A DNA stretch of 64,000 bases, taken from the NCBI RefSeq assembly GCF_035917975.1, contig NZ_CP109130.1, positions 5,890,001 through 5,954,000 on the forward strand, in the 5' to 3' direction. Positions 55,601 to 63,794 of this stretch are shown piece by piece (the stretch's first letter is position 1; every line of letters begins with the position of its first letter). The stretch comes from Streptosporangium sp. NBC_01756 (GTDB lineage Bacteria; Actinomycetota; Actinomycetes; Streptosporangiales; Streptosporangiaceae). A model generated the notes under the pieces. That model had not been told where the DNA came from and searched no databases. It saw only the letters and a program-made list of their open reading frames with translations. A program made the position numbers and the translations under genes.

Positions 55601-56223
55601 ACGGTGCGCTCGATGTCCAGGTCGTGGTCCATCAGCTCCAGGAAGTAGTTCTCCTTACCGAAGATCTCCTGGTAGGTGGCGGCGGCCTTGACCGCCTCGT
55701 CGTACTGGCCCAGGCGCAACCGGGTCTGCACCTCACCCGAAGGGCAGCCGGTGGTCGCGATGATCCCCTCGGCGTGCTCGGCGATCAGCTCCCGGTCCAT
55801 CCGGGGCTTCATGTAGTAGCCCTCGATGGAGGCCAGCGACGACAGCCGAAACAGGTTCCGCAGCCCGTGGGCGTCCTTGGCCCACATGGTCATGTGGGTG
55901 TAGCGGCCTCCACCGGAGACGTCCTTGCCGCCCTCGCCGTCGGTGTTGACGCTGCGCTGCCCACCGGGAGCCCAGAACACCGGCTTCTTCCAGTGCCGGG
56001 ACTCCGGCGCGACGTACGCCTCGATGCCGATGATCGGCTTCACCCCGGTCTTGCTGGCGAGCTGGTAGAACTCGTACGCGCCGAACATGTTGCCGTGGTC
56101 GGACATGGCCACGGCCGGCATGCCCTGCCGCTCGACCTCCGCGATCAGCTTGCCGTTCTTCGCGGCCCCGTCCAGCATCGAATACTCGGTGTGGACATGC
56201 AGATGCGCGAACGAGTTGGTCAC
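52675..56223 (-). CDS. dnaE: DNA polymerase III alpha subunit
   Basis: A 1182-residue replicative polymerase of DnaE1 length. N-terminal PHP domain (FAHLHVHTEYSMLDGA, AMSDHGNMFGAYEF), catalytic palm motifs (GPGRGSATGSIVAYLT; PPDVDLDFDDRRRDQMV), the GVHAAAVIL segment, a helix-hairpin-helix region and a C-terminal OB fold (DVKVCGLITKVDKRVNKAG). GTG 56223 has AGAGGT upstream. No operon partner is seen; it is convergent with the deacetylase gene. Confidence 0.98.
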   Translation of the reverse strand: MTNSFAHLHVHTEYSMLDGAAKNGKLIAEVERQGMPAVAMSDHGNMFGAYEFYQLASKTGVKPIIGIEAYVAPESRHWKKPVFWAPGGQRSVNTDGEGGKDVSGGGRYTHMTMWAKDAHGLRNLFRLSSLASIEGYYMKPRMDRELIAEHAEGIIATTGCPSGEVQTRLRLGQYDEAVKAAATYQEIFGKENYFLELMDHDLDIERTVRQDLLRVAQQLDIPLLATNDSHYVTEDQSDAHDNLLCIGVGKNKDDPNRFRFNGSGYYIKTPQEMRELFRELPQACDNTLLVAEMVGDYSEVFTYVDRMPQFNVPEGETQASWLRKECQRGLKERYGDDPGQEVLDRLEIELGVISPLGFDSYFLVVADICRYARDNGIPVGPGRGSATGSIVAYLTRITELDPLEHGLLFERFLNPERISPPDVDLDFDDRRRDQMVRYVTDKYGEAYTAQVNTFGTIKAKAAVKDSSRILGYPFQVGERITKAMPPDVMGKGVPLEGLFDPEHPRYSEAGELRAMYDSDPDVKKVIDTGMGIEGLIRGTGVHAAAVILSSAPLMDLIPLHRRDKDGVIITGFSYPQCEDMGLIKMDFLGLRNLGIIDHAIQIIKEHRGVEISTENIPLDDAKTYELMARGDTLGVFQLDGGPMRSLLRLMAPTRFEDIAAVLALYRPGPMAANAHINYADRKNNRQEITPIHPELKDALEPILGTTFHLLVYQEQVMAIGRELAGYSLGGADLLRRAMGKKKKSELDKQYEFFEKGMKDNGYSDEAITALWDVMLPFSGYAFNKSHTAGYGLVSYWTAYLKANYPADYMSALLTSVGDDKDKAAVYLAECRKMGIQVLPPDVNESSLHFAPVGDDAIRFGLGAVRNVGADRVESIVAARKESGTFTDFNDFLTKVPLQVCNKRLIESLVKAGSFDSLDHRRKALMVIHEQAVDSIIPIKRAEAHGQDSLFGDDDGGLDQTFAISIPEGEWDKKTMLAFEREMLGLYVSDHPLAGTERLLARNRSTTIVDLLENGQDRADVKVCGLITKVDKRVNKAGKLWAIVVVEDMDSAVECLFFPKNYELYAPELREDAVVSVAGQVSSRDGAISIFANDLTPIDVSGITSDSGHPVTITLREERVTPVLVEELRNVLKTHQGKVPVRINLRRPSGKTMIVALPDFSVSAESSFSADVKALIGPEAISL

Positions 56224-56477
56224 CTGTACCTCTTTTTTTCCAGTCCGAACGCCGGTTTCGGCCCCCGAGCCTACGCCCCTTCGGCCCGGCGTCCCACCAC
56301 TCTTCTATCACCCTGCACCTGAGCCTCGCAGATGAGAATGAGTCACACAACGGTCTTCGCCGTCTTCCCCACAGTAGCTTTTCCGAAGCGGCGCTTACCG
56401 CTGTGACCTGCCGTTATCTCTCTTCTGCCCAGCTCGGAGCGGTCCTCCCGCAGGGCCCCTTCCCGGCTGACCGGGCC

Positions 56478-58169
56478 TTACCTGACGAGCCGGCGGAGGC
56501 GGCCGACGGTGAGGCTGAGCAGCGAGCGTTTCCGTGCCTGGCGCAGGGCGACGGCCTCCAGGCGGCGCTGCTCGGCCTTCTCCTTCCACCGGGCGGTGTC
56601 GCGACTGCCTTTGGCCGCCGAGGCGCGCATCTCCTTGAGTTCCGCCTTCAGCGCCGCGACCTGCCGCTTCGCCTGTTCGGCCGACTGCTTGGCCCGCTCG
56701 GCCTGCGCGCGCCAGCGTACGGCCTCGCGGTTGCGGTCGGAGGCCCAGTACGGGTAGGCCTGCGCCGCCGGCCGGAACCGCCACGACTCGGCGTCCAGCC
56801 AGGTCGCGCCGTGCAGGTCGGCGATCACGTCGTCCAGGGACTCGCCGTCGCGCACGACGCGCAGCGCCCGGGCGACAGAGGCGGTCCGTTCCAGCCGGGC
56901 GGCCACGACACCCGACTCGTTCTCCTCCAGTGCCACCAGGAGCAGGCCCTCGTCGTCCTTCTCCGCCTGCTGGGTCAGCAGGGCCAGCGACTCGGCTCCG
57001 GGCACCCATCCGGCGGGACAGGTGAGCCGGAACGGTGCGGGGAGCGAGGTCGGAGGGACCTGCTCCACGAAGGAGACGCGGCCGTCGTGGGCGTACTGCC
57101 CGCGGACCAGCCGCAGGTCGAGGAGCGGGTCGTCCAGTGGCGCGCGGCGCCCGGTGGTCAGCGACGCCCACGGGCCGGCCAGGGTGACGTGCACGTCGGG
57201 CAGGGTGCTCGCCAGCGCCCCGTCCACGCTCGCCCGGACGTCCTCGAAGGAGGCGCCCCGGGCGTCCACCACGACGTCGACATAGGGGACCAGCCACTGG
57301 CGGCCCCCGTCGGTGCGCAGGTGGCGCCGGTACGGCACGCGGTCGGCGATGAACGGCTCGTTGTACCGCCGGACCTCTCCCGGCCGCCGCATCGCCGTCG
57401 TCGTCCCCAGATGCCAGCTGAGCGCCTCGGCGTCCGGGACGAACACCGCGCCCGTCTGGGTGAGCCGGTAGCCCAGCTCGGTGTCCTCGCCGAGCGTCAG
57501 GGAGGTGTCCATCCCTCCCGCGGCTCTCAGCAGGGCCGCGGGCAGCGAGACCGTCGCGCCCACGTGGACGCGGTGCAGCAACGAGCTGGGCGCGTCGCGG
57601 AAACCGCGGTGGGTGGTGACGAGTTCGTCGATCCAGTGGTGCCCGTGATCGGGGTCGAGCTCGAAGAGGGAGTCGGCCCGGTCCTTGGCGACGGCGATCT
57701 GGACCTCGGCCGCGGTGGGCGGGGTGCCCGCCATGGCGGTGAAGCGCAGCGTTCCCAGCACCACCAGGTAGTCGGCCAGGTGGTGCCAGCGCATGTGCGC
57801 CTCCACATGGTCGGCGTAGGAGACGACGTCGGCGTCCAACCGGTGGATCACCTCGCCGTCGGCGACCGCCGTACCGGACTGCAGGGCGTGGGCGATGCCC
57901 CAGCCGCTGCCGGAGCCGATGATCCGGGTCCGTTCCGGGGCGATCTCGGGGAGCCGCAGCGGGGGCGCGCTGCCGTCGTCCACGACGACCACTTCGAGGA
58001 GGTGCGCGGGGTAGGTCTGGGCGGCGAGGGCGGCCAGGGTGAGGTCGAGCTTCTCCTGCTGCCCTCTGGCGGGGATCACCACGCTCACCGACAGCCGGGG
58101 CTCCCACGACCCCAGGGCGGGCAGATCGAGAACCCCGTAGTCGTTGCCCGGAATCCGCGGCGCGTTCAC
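56478..58169 (-). CDS. GT2-family glycosyltransferase, type A paralogue with C-terminal coiled coil
   Basis: A 563-residue protein with an N-terminal GT-A domain: RLSVSVVIPARGQQEKLDLT, VVVVDDGSAPPL, and DAD in HRLDADVVSYADHVEAHMRW. A second conserved domain follows (LVPYVDVVVDARGASFEDVR; PAPFRLTCPAGWVPGAESL), then a coiled coil and a basic end (about 465-563). It closely parallels the 60088-61779 gene, which has the same length. GTG 58169 overlaps the upstream stop as GTGA. It is the last gene of the leftward operon. Sugar and acceptor are unknown; a surface glycan is likely. Confidence 0.88.
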   Translation of the reverse strand: MNAPRIPGNDYGVLDLPALGSWEPRLSVSVVIPARGQQEKLDLTLAALAAQTYPAHLLEVVVVDDGSAPPLRLPEIAPERTRIIGSGSGWGIAHALQSGTAVADGEVIHRLDADVVSYADHVEAHMRWHHLADYLVVLGTLRFTAMAGTPPTAAEVQIAVAKDRADSLFELDPDHGHHWIDELVTTHRGFRDAPSSLLHRVHVGATVSLPAALLRAAGGMDTSLTLGEDTELGYRLTQTGAVFVPDAEALSWHLGTTTAMRRPGEVRRYNEPFIADRVPYRRHLRTDGGRQWLVPYVDVVVDARGASFEDVRASVDGALASTLPDVHVTLAGPWASLTTGRRAPLDDPLLDLRLVRGQYAHDGRVSFVEQVPPTSLPAPFRLTCPAGWVPGAESLALLTQQAEKDDEGLLLVALEENESGVVAARLERTASVARALRVVRDGESLDDVIADLHGATWLDAESWRFRPAAQAYPYWASDRNREAVRWRAQAERAKQSAEQAKRQVAALKAELKEMRASAAKGSRDTARWKEKAEQRRLEAVALRQARKRSLLSLTVGRLRRLVR

Positions 58170-60088
58170 ACCTCCTCCACGGAGAGCTCCATGAGCGCGC
58201 TGGGCCGGAAGCCTCGCCACTGTCGTTTGTTGCGCCGCAGGAACGTGCCGATCGGCTCGCGCCAGGTGTGGTTGGCGGCGTTGCCGCGCCGCAGGATGTA
58301 ACCCAGACCCTGGGTGCGGTAGATCTGCCCGCCCGCGGCCTGGACGGCGTGCTGGAACTGGGCGTCGATGGTGCCCGGCAGCGGGCGGAAGCCGCCCACG
58401 GCCTCGAAGGCGGAGCGCGCGGTGAAGATGGTCCCTCCGGCGATGAAATTGGTGATCTGCTCGGTGACCTGGTCGCGGTGCACGGTCACCCCGATCGACG
58501 CCAGGTAGACGAACTCGGGCACCATGCCCACGACCTCGGCCCCCGAGTAGGAGTGGGCCAGGAGCAGGTCGGAGATGAAGTCGGGCCCGTACCAGTCGTC
58601 GTCGTCCATTTTCAGCAGGAACGATCCCGAAGCCCTGGCCGCGGCCTCGTTCAGCACGGCTCCGAACACGGTCTCCCTGCCCGCCTCGAACACGGTGAGC
58701 GACCCCTGGTAGGAGGCGACCGCCTCCGTCACGTCGGGATGCCCGGCGGGGAGCCCGTGCAGGGCGAGGATCACCTCGAACTCGGCGCCGCGCTGCCTGG
58801 CCAGCTGTTCCAGCGCGAAGCGCACCATCTCCGGACGGCGGGTGGCCAGCAGCACCGAGACCGGCGGCACCGGCGTGACGGGGGCGCCCAGCTGTTCCCA
58901 GCGGGCCCGGACGCCGTGGGTGCGCAGCGCCTCGCGGCGGAGCCGGATGCTGTGCTCCTCCCGCTCCAGGTCGTCCCCGAGCCCGGCCTCGTCGACCGAG
59001 GTGATCAGTCTGGTCAGCTCGGGGCCGAGGGCGCCCGCCCAGCGGGGCACGGTGGCGGAGAACAGCGGCACCCCGGCGGCGGCCAGCCCGGTGACGACGC
59101 GCAGCGCGGCCACCGGGCCGCTGTGGCTGCGCCGCCAGTCCAGGCTCACCCCTCTGACCTGCCTGATCCGGTCCACGTCCACGTCGGTGACACAGCCGGA
59201 GGAGCCGAAGACGGTGAGCGTCCTGCCCTCGCAGACGACCGCCCAGCGGCCGGACTCCACGGACAACTCGGCGGTGCCGAGCGAGGGCACCGTGCGGAAG
59301 TTCATCGGGTTGACCGAACGGTCGTCCACCGGAGGGATGGTCCGGGGCTCCGACAAATCCCCCAGGTCGTTCCTCAGGAGCTCGGCACCGCCGGGGCGGC
59401 CGATCCGCTCCCAGCTCATCAGCTCGGCGACCGGGCGGTCCACCGGGGTCTCGTCACCGGACCAGGGCGGCGGGTCCTCCCCGACGGTGCGCAGGACCAG
59501 GTCGCCGCCGCGGGCACCGAACCGATCGGGGAGGGGGCCGGCCACCCCGGCCGGTGCCGCGTTGGGGTCGCCGGGACGCCAGTGCGCCGCTCCGGGGCCG
59601 GCCAGGCCGGCCACCGGCGCCGCGACGGCGTCCATCCGGTGCCCGGCGAACGCCCTGGCCATCGCGGCGAGCGTACGGCCGGCGGGCGTGGGCTTGGAGA
59701 ATCCCGCCTCCACCGCCCAGGCGAGCCGTTCCGGCCGGTACACACGCAGTTCGGTCAGCGACCGCCAGCGGTGGGCGGGCGTGGGGGACAGCACCGGCGC
59801 GGTGTACCAGTGGGGTGTCTCCTCCACGGCGACGACGACCCGGGTGGCCATGGGCAGGACGGACTGCAGGGACGCGGCCCGGCGGAGGTCGGTCGCCGTC
59901 CTGGCGATCACCAGCACCTCGGCGGCGCCCTCCTCGGCCCGCGGGGCGCCGTCGAGGTCGCCGTCGAGGTCGATCGCCTCGTACGGTTCCAGCCCGCCCG
60001 GCGCCTCGAAGCCCGCATGGTAGACCAGGACACGCCGCTTGCCGTTCCGTTTCTCGGCGGCGCGGACAAGATTGATCACAAAGGACAT
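58166..60088 (-). CDS. GT2-family glycosyltransferase, type B, two-domain
   Basis: A 640-residue protein. The N-terminal half (1-200, MSFVINLVRAAEKRNGKRRV) is a sugar-nucleotide-like alpha/beta domain without clear motifs. The middle (about 300-390) is conserved with the gene at 62661 (VVTGLAAAGVPLFSATVP). The C-terminal GT-A domain has PPVSVLLATRRPEMVRFALE, DDDDWYGPDF and YRTQGLGYILRR, and ends RQWRGFRPSALME. ATG 60088 shares one base with the preceding stop, so it is tightly coupled between two type A genes. Confidence 0.88.
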   Translation of the reverse strand: MSFVINLVRAAEKRNGKRRVLVYHAGFEAPGGLEPYEAIDLDGDLDGAPRAEEGAAEVLVIARTATDLRRAASLQSVLPMATRVVVAVEETPHWYTAPVLSPTPAHRWRSLTELRVYRPERLAWAVEAGFSKPTPAGRTLAAMARAFAGHRMDAVAAPVAGLAGPGAAHWRPGDPNAAPAGVAGPLPDRFGARGGDLVLRTVGEDPPPWSGDETPVDRPVAELMSWERIGRPGGAELLRNDLGDLSEPRTIPPVDDRSVNPMNFRTVPSLGTAELSVESGRWAVVCEGRTLTVFGSSGCVTDVDVDRIRQVRGVSLDWRRSHSGPVAALRVVTGLAAAGVPLFSATVPRWAGALGPELTRLITSVDEAGLGDDLEREEHSIRLRREALRTHGVRARWEQLGAPVTPVPPVSVLLATRRPEMVRFALEQLARQRGAEFEVILALHGLPAGHPDVTEAVASYQGSLTVFEAGRETVFGAVLNEAAARASGSFLLKMDDDDWYGPDFISDLLLAHSYSGAEVVGMVPEFVYLASIGVTVHRDQVTEQITNFIAGGTIFTARSAFEAVGGFRPLPGTIDAQFQHAVQAAGGQIYRTQGLGYILRRGNAANHTWREPIGTFLRRNKRQWRGFRPSALMELSVEEV

Positions 60089-61779
60089 CAGGCGGTCTTT
60101 CCTTGACGCATCGCCGTCGCGATGATCCCTCTCAGCGGGCCACGCCGCTCGTCCTGCGGCTGCTCGGCCGCCCGCAGGCTCTCGTTCTCCGCGCGCAGGC
60201 TCTCCACCTCGCCCTGCAACCGTTCCGCCTCGCGTTTCCACCGCTCCGAGCTCGCCCGCCACTTGGCGGGATCTCCGGCGACGGGCTCCGCCTTCTCCGC
60301 GGCCGTGACGCCGAGCTCGTCCGCGCTCACCCAGAACGAGCCGAACAGCTCGTCCACCACGCCGTCGAGGTCACCCGCGCCGTCGTCCACCAGCGCCGCC
60401 CTGGCGAAGGCGGCGGTCCGTTCGAGCCTGGCCGCCCTGATGCCGGTGTCCCTCTCCTCGAGTGCCGCGCTCAGCAGGCCGTACTGCTCCTTCTCGGCGA
60501 GTTTCACCATGTCGGCGAGGCTGTCCGCGCCGAACGCCCAGCCCGCGGGGCAGGTGAGGCGGAACGGCGCGGGCGCCGAACTGTGCGGCGTCTCCTCGGT
60601 GAAGGAGACACGCGGCTCGTGGCCGTACAGGTTGCGCACCAGGCGCAGGTCGAGCAGCGGCTCGTCCAGTGAGGAGCGGCGCCCGCCGGTGAGGACCGAC
60701 CACGGTCCGACCACGGTGACGGCGACGTCGACGAGGGTGCCGGCGAGCGCGCTGTCCACGGTCGTCCGGACGTCCTCATAGGAGGCGTCCCGGGCGTCGA
60801 CGACGACGTGCACGTACGGCACCAGCCAGTTCCTGCGCGGGTGGCCGCGGAGCCAGCGCAGGTCGGGAATGAGATCGGGGAGCACCGACCAGTTGTGCCG
60901 GTGCACCTCCTTCTCGCGGAGCATGACCGTGGACGGGCCGAGGTGCCAGGCACGGGCCTGCGGATCGGGGATGAAGACCGCGCCCGCCTGGGCGAGCCGG
61001 AAACCGAGGTCGGTGTCCTCACCCATGTTCAGCGTGGTGTTGACCCCGCCGACGGCGCGCAGGAGCGCCAGGGGGACCGACGTGGTGGCTCCCGAGTGGA
61101 GCCGGTAGGCCCCGGCGCCGGCGTCCCGCAGCCAGCGGGTCTCCTCCAGGACGCCCGCCCGCCACGTGTGCGGGACCGCCCCGTCGAACAGCTTCTCGGT
61201 GTCCCCTGCCTGTACGGCCGCGGAGACCTCCTGGGCGCAGGGCCCGTCCTCGCCCGGGGTGAACCGGACGTCGCCGAGCACGACGGCGTAGGAGGCGAGA
61301 TGGTGCCAGCGCATGTGCGCCTCGAGGTGCTCCCGATCGAGGATCATGTCGGAGTCGACCCAGTGGAGGACGTCGCCGGCCGCCGCCGCCGCGCCGGTCT
61401 GGCGGGCCCAGCCCCGCCCCCACCGGCCGTCGGGCACCCGGACGAGCCGGGTGTTCGCCGGGGCGAGTTCGGGGATCCGCAGCGGCGGGTCGCTGCCGTC
61501 GTCGGCGACGATCACCTCTGTCAGGTGCGCGGGGTAGCTCTGCGCGGCCAGCCCGGCGAGCGTGCGGTCCAGCGCCTGCTGGCAGTCGTGCGCCGGGATC
61601 ACCACGCTCACCCGGAGCCGGGGCTCCCAGTCGCCCAGCTCGGGTGGGAGCAGCGGCCCGTAGTCGTTGTGCCTGATCCGCGCGGACGGGACGGCGGTCC
61701 GGTCATCCGCGGAGCACGGGGTGCGGGCGTCGCGGGGGAGCGGGGAGCCGTGCGGGGCGGCGAGATCGGCCGCGGTCAT
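60088..61779 (-). CDS. GT2-family glycosyltransferase, type A
   Basis: A 563-residue protein. After a 40-residue lead comes HNDYGPLLPPELGDWEPRLR, then the GT-A core: RVSVVIPAHDCQQALDRTL, VADDGSDPPL (93-96 DDGS) and DSD at 142-144. The second domain carries LVPYVHVVVDARDASYEDVR, SLDEPLLDLRLVRNLYGHE and FRLTCPAGWAFGADSL, and the C-terminus is a short coiled coil (about 505-545). The start overlaps the membrane coiled-coil gene's stop as ATGA. Type A and type B genes alternate in this operon. Confidence 0.9.
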   Translation of the reverse strand: MTAADLAAPHGSPLPRDARTPCSADDRTAVPSARIRHNDYGPLLPPELGDWEPRLRVSVVIPAHDCQQALDRTLAGLAAQSYPAHLTEVIVADDGSDPPLRIPELAPANTRLVRVPDGRWGRGWARQTGAAAAAGDVLHWVDSDMILDREHLEAHMRWHHLASYAVVLGDVRFTPGEDGPCAQEVSAAVQAGDTEKLFDGAVPHTWRAGVLEETRWLRDAGAGAYRLHSGATTSVPLALLRAVGGVNTTLNMGEDTDLGFRLAQAGAVFIPDPQARAWHLGPSTVMLREKEVHRHNWSVLPDLIPDLRWLRGHPRRNWLVPYVHVVVDARDASYEDVRTTVDSALAGTLVDVAVTVVGPWSVLTGGRRSSLDEPLLDLRLVRNLYGHEPRVSFTEETPHSSAPAPFRLTCPAGWAFGADSLADMVKLAEKEQYGLLSAALEERDTGIRAARLERTAAFARAALVDDGAGDLDGVVDELFGSFWVSADELGVTAAEKAEPVAGDPAKWRASSERWKREAERLQGEVESLRAENESLRAAEQPQDERRGPLRGIIATAMRQGKTA

Positions 61780-62258
61780 GCGGTGCCCTCTCGTCCCTCT
61801 TTCCCGGTCTGTTCGGTTCTGGCCTCCACCGCGGCCAGGCGCGGCAGGACCTCGTGGACCATCTCCTCGATCTCCAGGCGCTGAGGTATGGCGGCCAGCC
61901 GGTCCTCGCCGAGGGAGACCAGGATCGCCTGCAGATCCTCGTCCCGCCTGCGCCCGTCCTCTCTGAGGAGTTCGACGATCTCGTCCAGCCGGCGGTCCAG
62001 CCGCTCCGTGGCCGTCCTGACCTTGGCCAGTTCCGCCTCGTAGCGCTTGGCCCTGTTGTCGATGCGCAGAGCCTTGCCGTCGACCCTGCGGACGGTCGCG
62101 ACCGCGAGAACCTGGGCGGCGAGCACCATCATGATCGCGCCGAGCACGATGGCCGCCGTCACGGAGATGGCGTCGGCCCCGGCGAGCAGGACCAGCGCGA
62201 TCAGAGCCAGCAAGCCGACGATTGCCGCCAGGAGCGTCAGTTTTCGGGGCGTGGGCAT
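61776..62258 (-). CDS. Membrane-anchored coiled-coil protein
   Basis: A 160-residue protein with two adjacent membrane helices (about 8-28 and 32-54) followed by a basic segment and a cytoplasmic coiled coil (about 70-155; ERLDRRLDEIVELLRED, RLEIEEMVHEVLPRL). No enzyme motif. It is the first gene of the glycosyltransferase operon (ATG 62258, AGGAAAGG site) and its stop overlaps the next start. The downstream enzymes also have coiled coils, so it may anchor them at the membrane (inference). Confidence 0.75.
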   Translation of the reverse strand: MPTPRKLTLLAAIVGLLALIALVLLAGADAISVTAAIVLGAIMMVLAAQVLAVATVRRVDGKALRIDNRAKRYEAELAKVRTATERLDRRLDEIVELLREDGRRRDEDLQAILVSLGEDRLAAIPQRLEIEEMVHEVLPRLAAVEARTEQTGKEGREGTA

Positions 62259-62475
62259 CTGCGCGTACCTTTCCTACCGCTCTGTCATGAGCTGCCGTCG
62301 GGGAAGGTAATTGAGGGTATCCGCTATTTAAGAGCAAATATGGCGATAAACAGGAAACTTGGAGCTTCCTGTTACCTGGGTGACTGCTGTCAGTGATCGA
62401 TCGTGATCGTCGGTGTAAAGCCCGAAGAGCGGCGGACGCCGGATCCGACGCCGCCGGGAACCCGGGGCGACCGAG

Positions 62476-62599
62476 GACGTCGCACCGGCCGCGGCCCTGT
62501 CATGTGCCGGATGTCGCACCGGCCGCGGTCCTGTCGTGTACCGGCGGTGGCCCCGTCGCGTATCGGACGTCACACCGGCCGCGGCCTCGTCTCATACCG
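62476..62599 (+). repeat. 34-bp tandem repeat, four units
   Basis: Units at 62476-62509, 62510-62543, 62544-62565 (12 bp shorter) and 62566-62599 share GACGTCGCACCGGCCGCGG at the start and end in TACCG or similar. They lie in the divergent spacer about 60 bp before the rightward glycosyltransferase start. Confidence 0.75.
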
Positions 62600-62648
62600 G
62601 ATGGCACAGTCCGCCGGGGTCCTTCGGCCACGGAACATCCCGCCTCGC

Positions 62649-62654
62649 TATCCT
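62649..62654 (+). promoter_or_regulatory. Candidate -10 for a leaderless transcript
   Basis: TATCCT ends 6 bases before the GTG at 62661, so transcription would begin at or next to the start codon. No ribosome site is present. Confidence 0.4.
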
Positions 62655-62660
62655 TCGCTG

Positions 62661-63794
62661 GTGCTTGCACAGCAGACCCCCCTCCCCCCTGCCCTCCCCG
62701 CGACTCCCACCGGTTTCCAGCGATCGGCGACCGAAGAGGCGGCGGAGCTGTCCTGGACCGGTCAGGAGTGGCTGGCGGCCGGAGAGCCGCTCGGTGACCG
62801 GCCGGACGCCACCGAGGTCACCCGTCTCCGACCATTGCGCGGCCTGACCGTCCGATGGCCCTCCTCCGCGGTCCCCACCGACGTGATCACCGGCCTGGCC
62901 GCGGCGGGGGTGCCGCTGCACGCCGCCGCCTCGCCCGGCTGGGTGGAGCCCGGTCTGGCCCGGCTGCTCGCCGACTGGACGCCCGAGGAGAAGGACGGCG
63001 GCGGCCCCCGCTCGGTGGCCGACCTGCGCCGGGAGGAGCAGAGTGTACGGCTGCGCCGCCACGGCCTCCGCAGCCTGCACGGCGCGGACGGCGCGGTCGT
63101 GCCCAAGGTCAGCGTCGTGATGTCCAGCATGCGCCCGCACCTGCTGGGCTCGGCGCTCACCCAGATCGCCCGGCAGCGGCGGGTCGAGACCGAGGTCCTG
63201 CTGGCCCTGCACGGCGTCCCCGCCGGCCACGAGGCGGTACGGCGGGCGCTCCGGGAATGCGACCTGCCGGTCACCGTGATCGAGGTGGACGCGGCCATCC
63301 CGTTCGGGGAGGCGCTCAACACGGCCGCGTCCCGGGCGAGCGGTGAGTACGTCGCGAAATGGGACGACGACGACTGGTACGGCCCCGAGCACCTGGCCGA
63401 CCTCCTTCTCGCGAGGTCGTACACCGGTGCGGACATCGTGGGCACGGCGGCCGAGTTCTTCTACCTGGAGCCCCTGAACGCCACGATCCGCCGCACCGAC
63501 TACACCGGTGAGATCTGGTCCGATCACGTGGCCGGCGGCACGATCCTGCTGGGCCGGGCCGGGTTCACCGAGCTCGGCGGGTTCCCCGCGCTGCCCGGTG
63601 GGGTGGACGCCGGATTCCTCAAGGCGGCCCATGCCGCCGGGGCGCGCATCTACCGCACCCACGGTCTCGGCTATGTGCTGCGGCGCTCGGTGAGCGCCGA
63701 GCACACCTGGCGGCTCTCGCTCGCCCACTTCCTGCGCGTCGCGACGAACCAGTGGCGAGGCTTCCGCCCGAGTCTGATCCTGGAAACGCCGTGA
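62661..63794 (+). CDS. GT2-family glycosyltransferase, type B paralogue (shorter)
   Basis: A 377-residue protein equivalent to the middle and end of the 58166-60088 gene. Shared parts: ITGLAAAGVPLHAAASPG, PKVSVVMSSMRPHLLGSAL, WDDDDWYGPEHLADLLL, IYRTHGLGYVLRRSVSAEHT and the end NQWRGFRPSLILE. The acidic DDDD is the metal and nucleotide-sugar site. It lacks the first 200-250 residues of its paralogue. GTG 62661 is uncertain; an in-frame ATG near 62600 would add about 20 residues. Its stop overlaps the next gene (GTGA). Confidence 0.85.
   Translation: MLAQQTPLPPALPATPTGFQRSATEEAAELSWTGQEWLAAGEPLGDRPDATEVTRLRPLRGLTVRWPSSAVPTDVITGLAAAGVPLHAAASPGWVEPGLARLLADWTPEEKDGGGPRSVADLRREEQSVRLRRHGLRSLHGADGAVVPKVSVVMSSMRPHLLGSALTQIARQRRVETEVLLALHGVPAGHEAVRRALRECDLPVTVIEVDAAIPFGEALNTAASRASGEYVAKWDDDDWYGPEHLADLLLARSYTGADIVGTAAEFFYLEPLNATIRRTDYTGEIWSDHVAGGTILLGRAGFTELGGFPALPGGVDAGFLKAAHAAGARIYRTHGLGYVLRRSVSAEHTWRLSLAHFLRVATNQWRGFRPSLILETP

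Larger units (their letters stand above)
62259..62660. other. 402-bp divergent spacer of the glycosyltransferase operons
   Basis: Contains the leader of the leftward operon, an AT-rich patch (62305-62350), the 34-bp tandem repeat at 62476-62599 and the likely promoter of the rightward operon. No gene. Confidence 0.55.

Noticed and set aside
52822-56322. A 1166-codon open frame on the plus strand opposite dnaE
   Set aside because: It is a by-product of GC-rich codon bias in dnaE: low-complexity Val/Asp/Gly-rich translation with no domain.
62476-62599. CRISPR array
   Set aside because: The units are directly adjacent with no spacers, and no cas gene is nearby; the same holds for 7008-7148.
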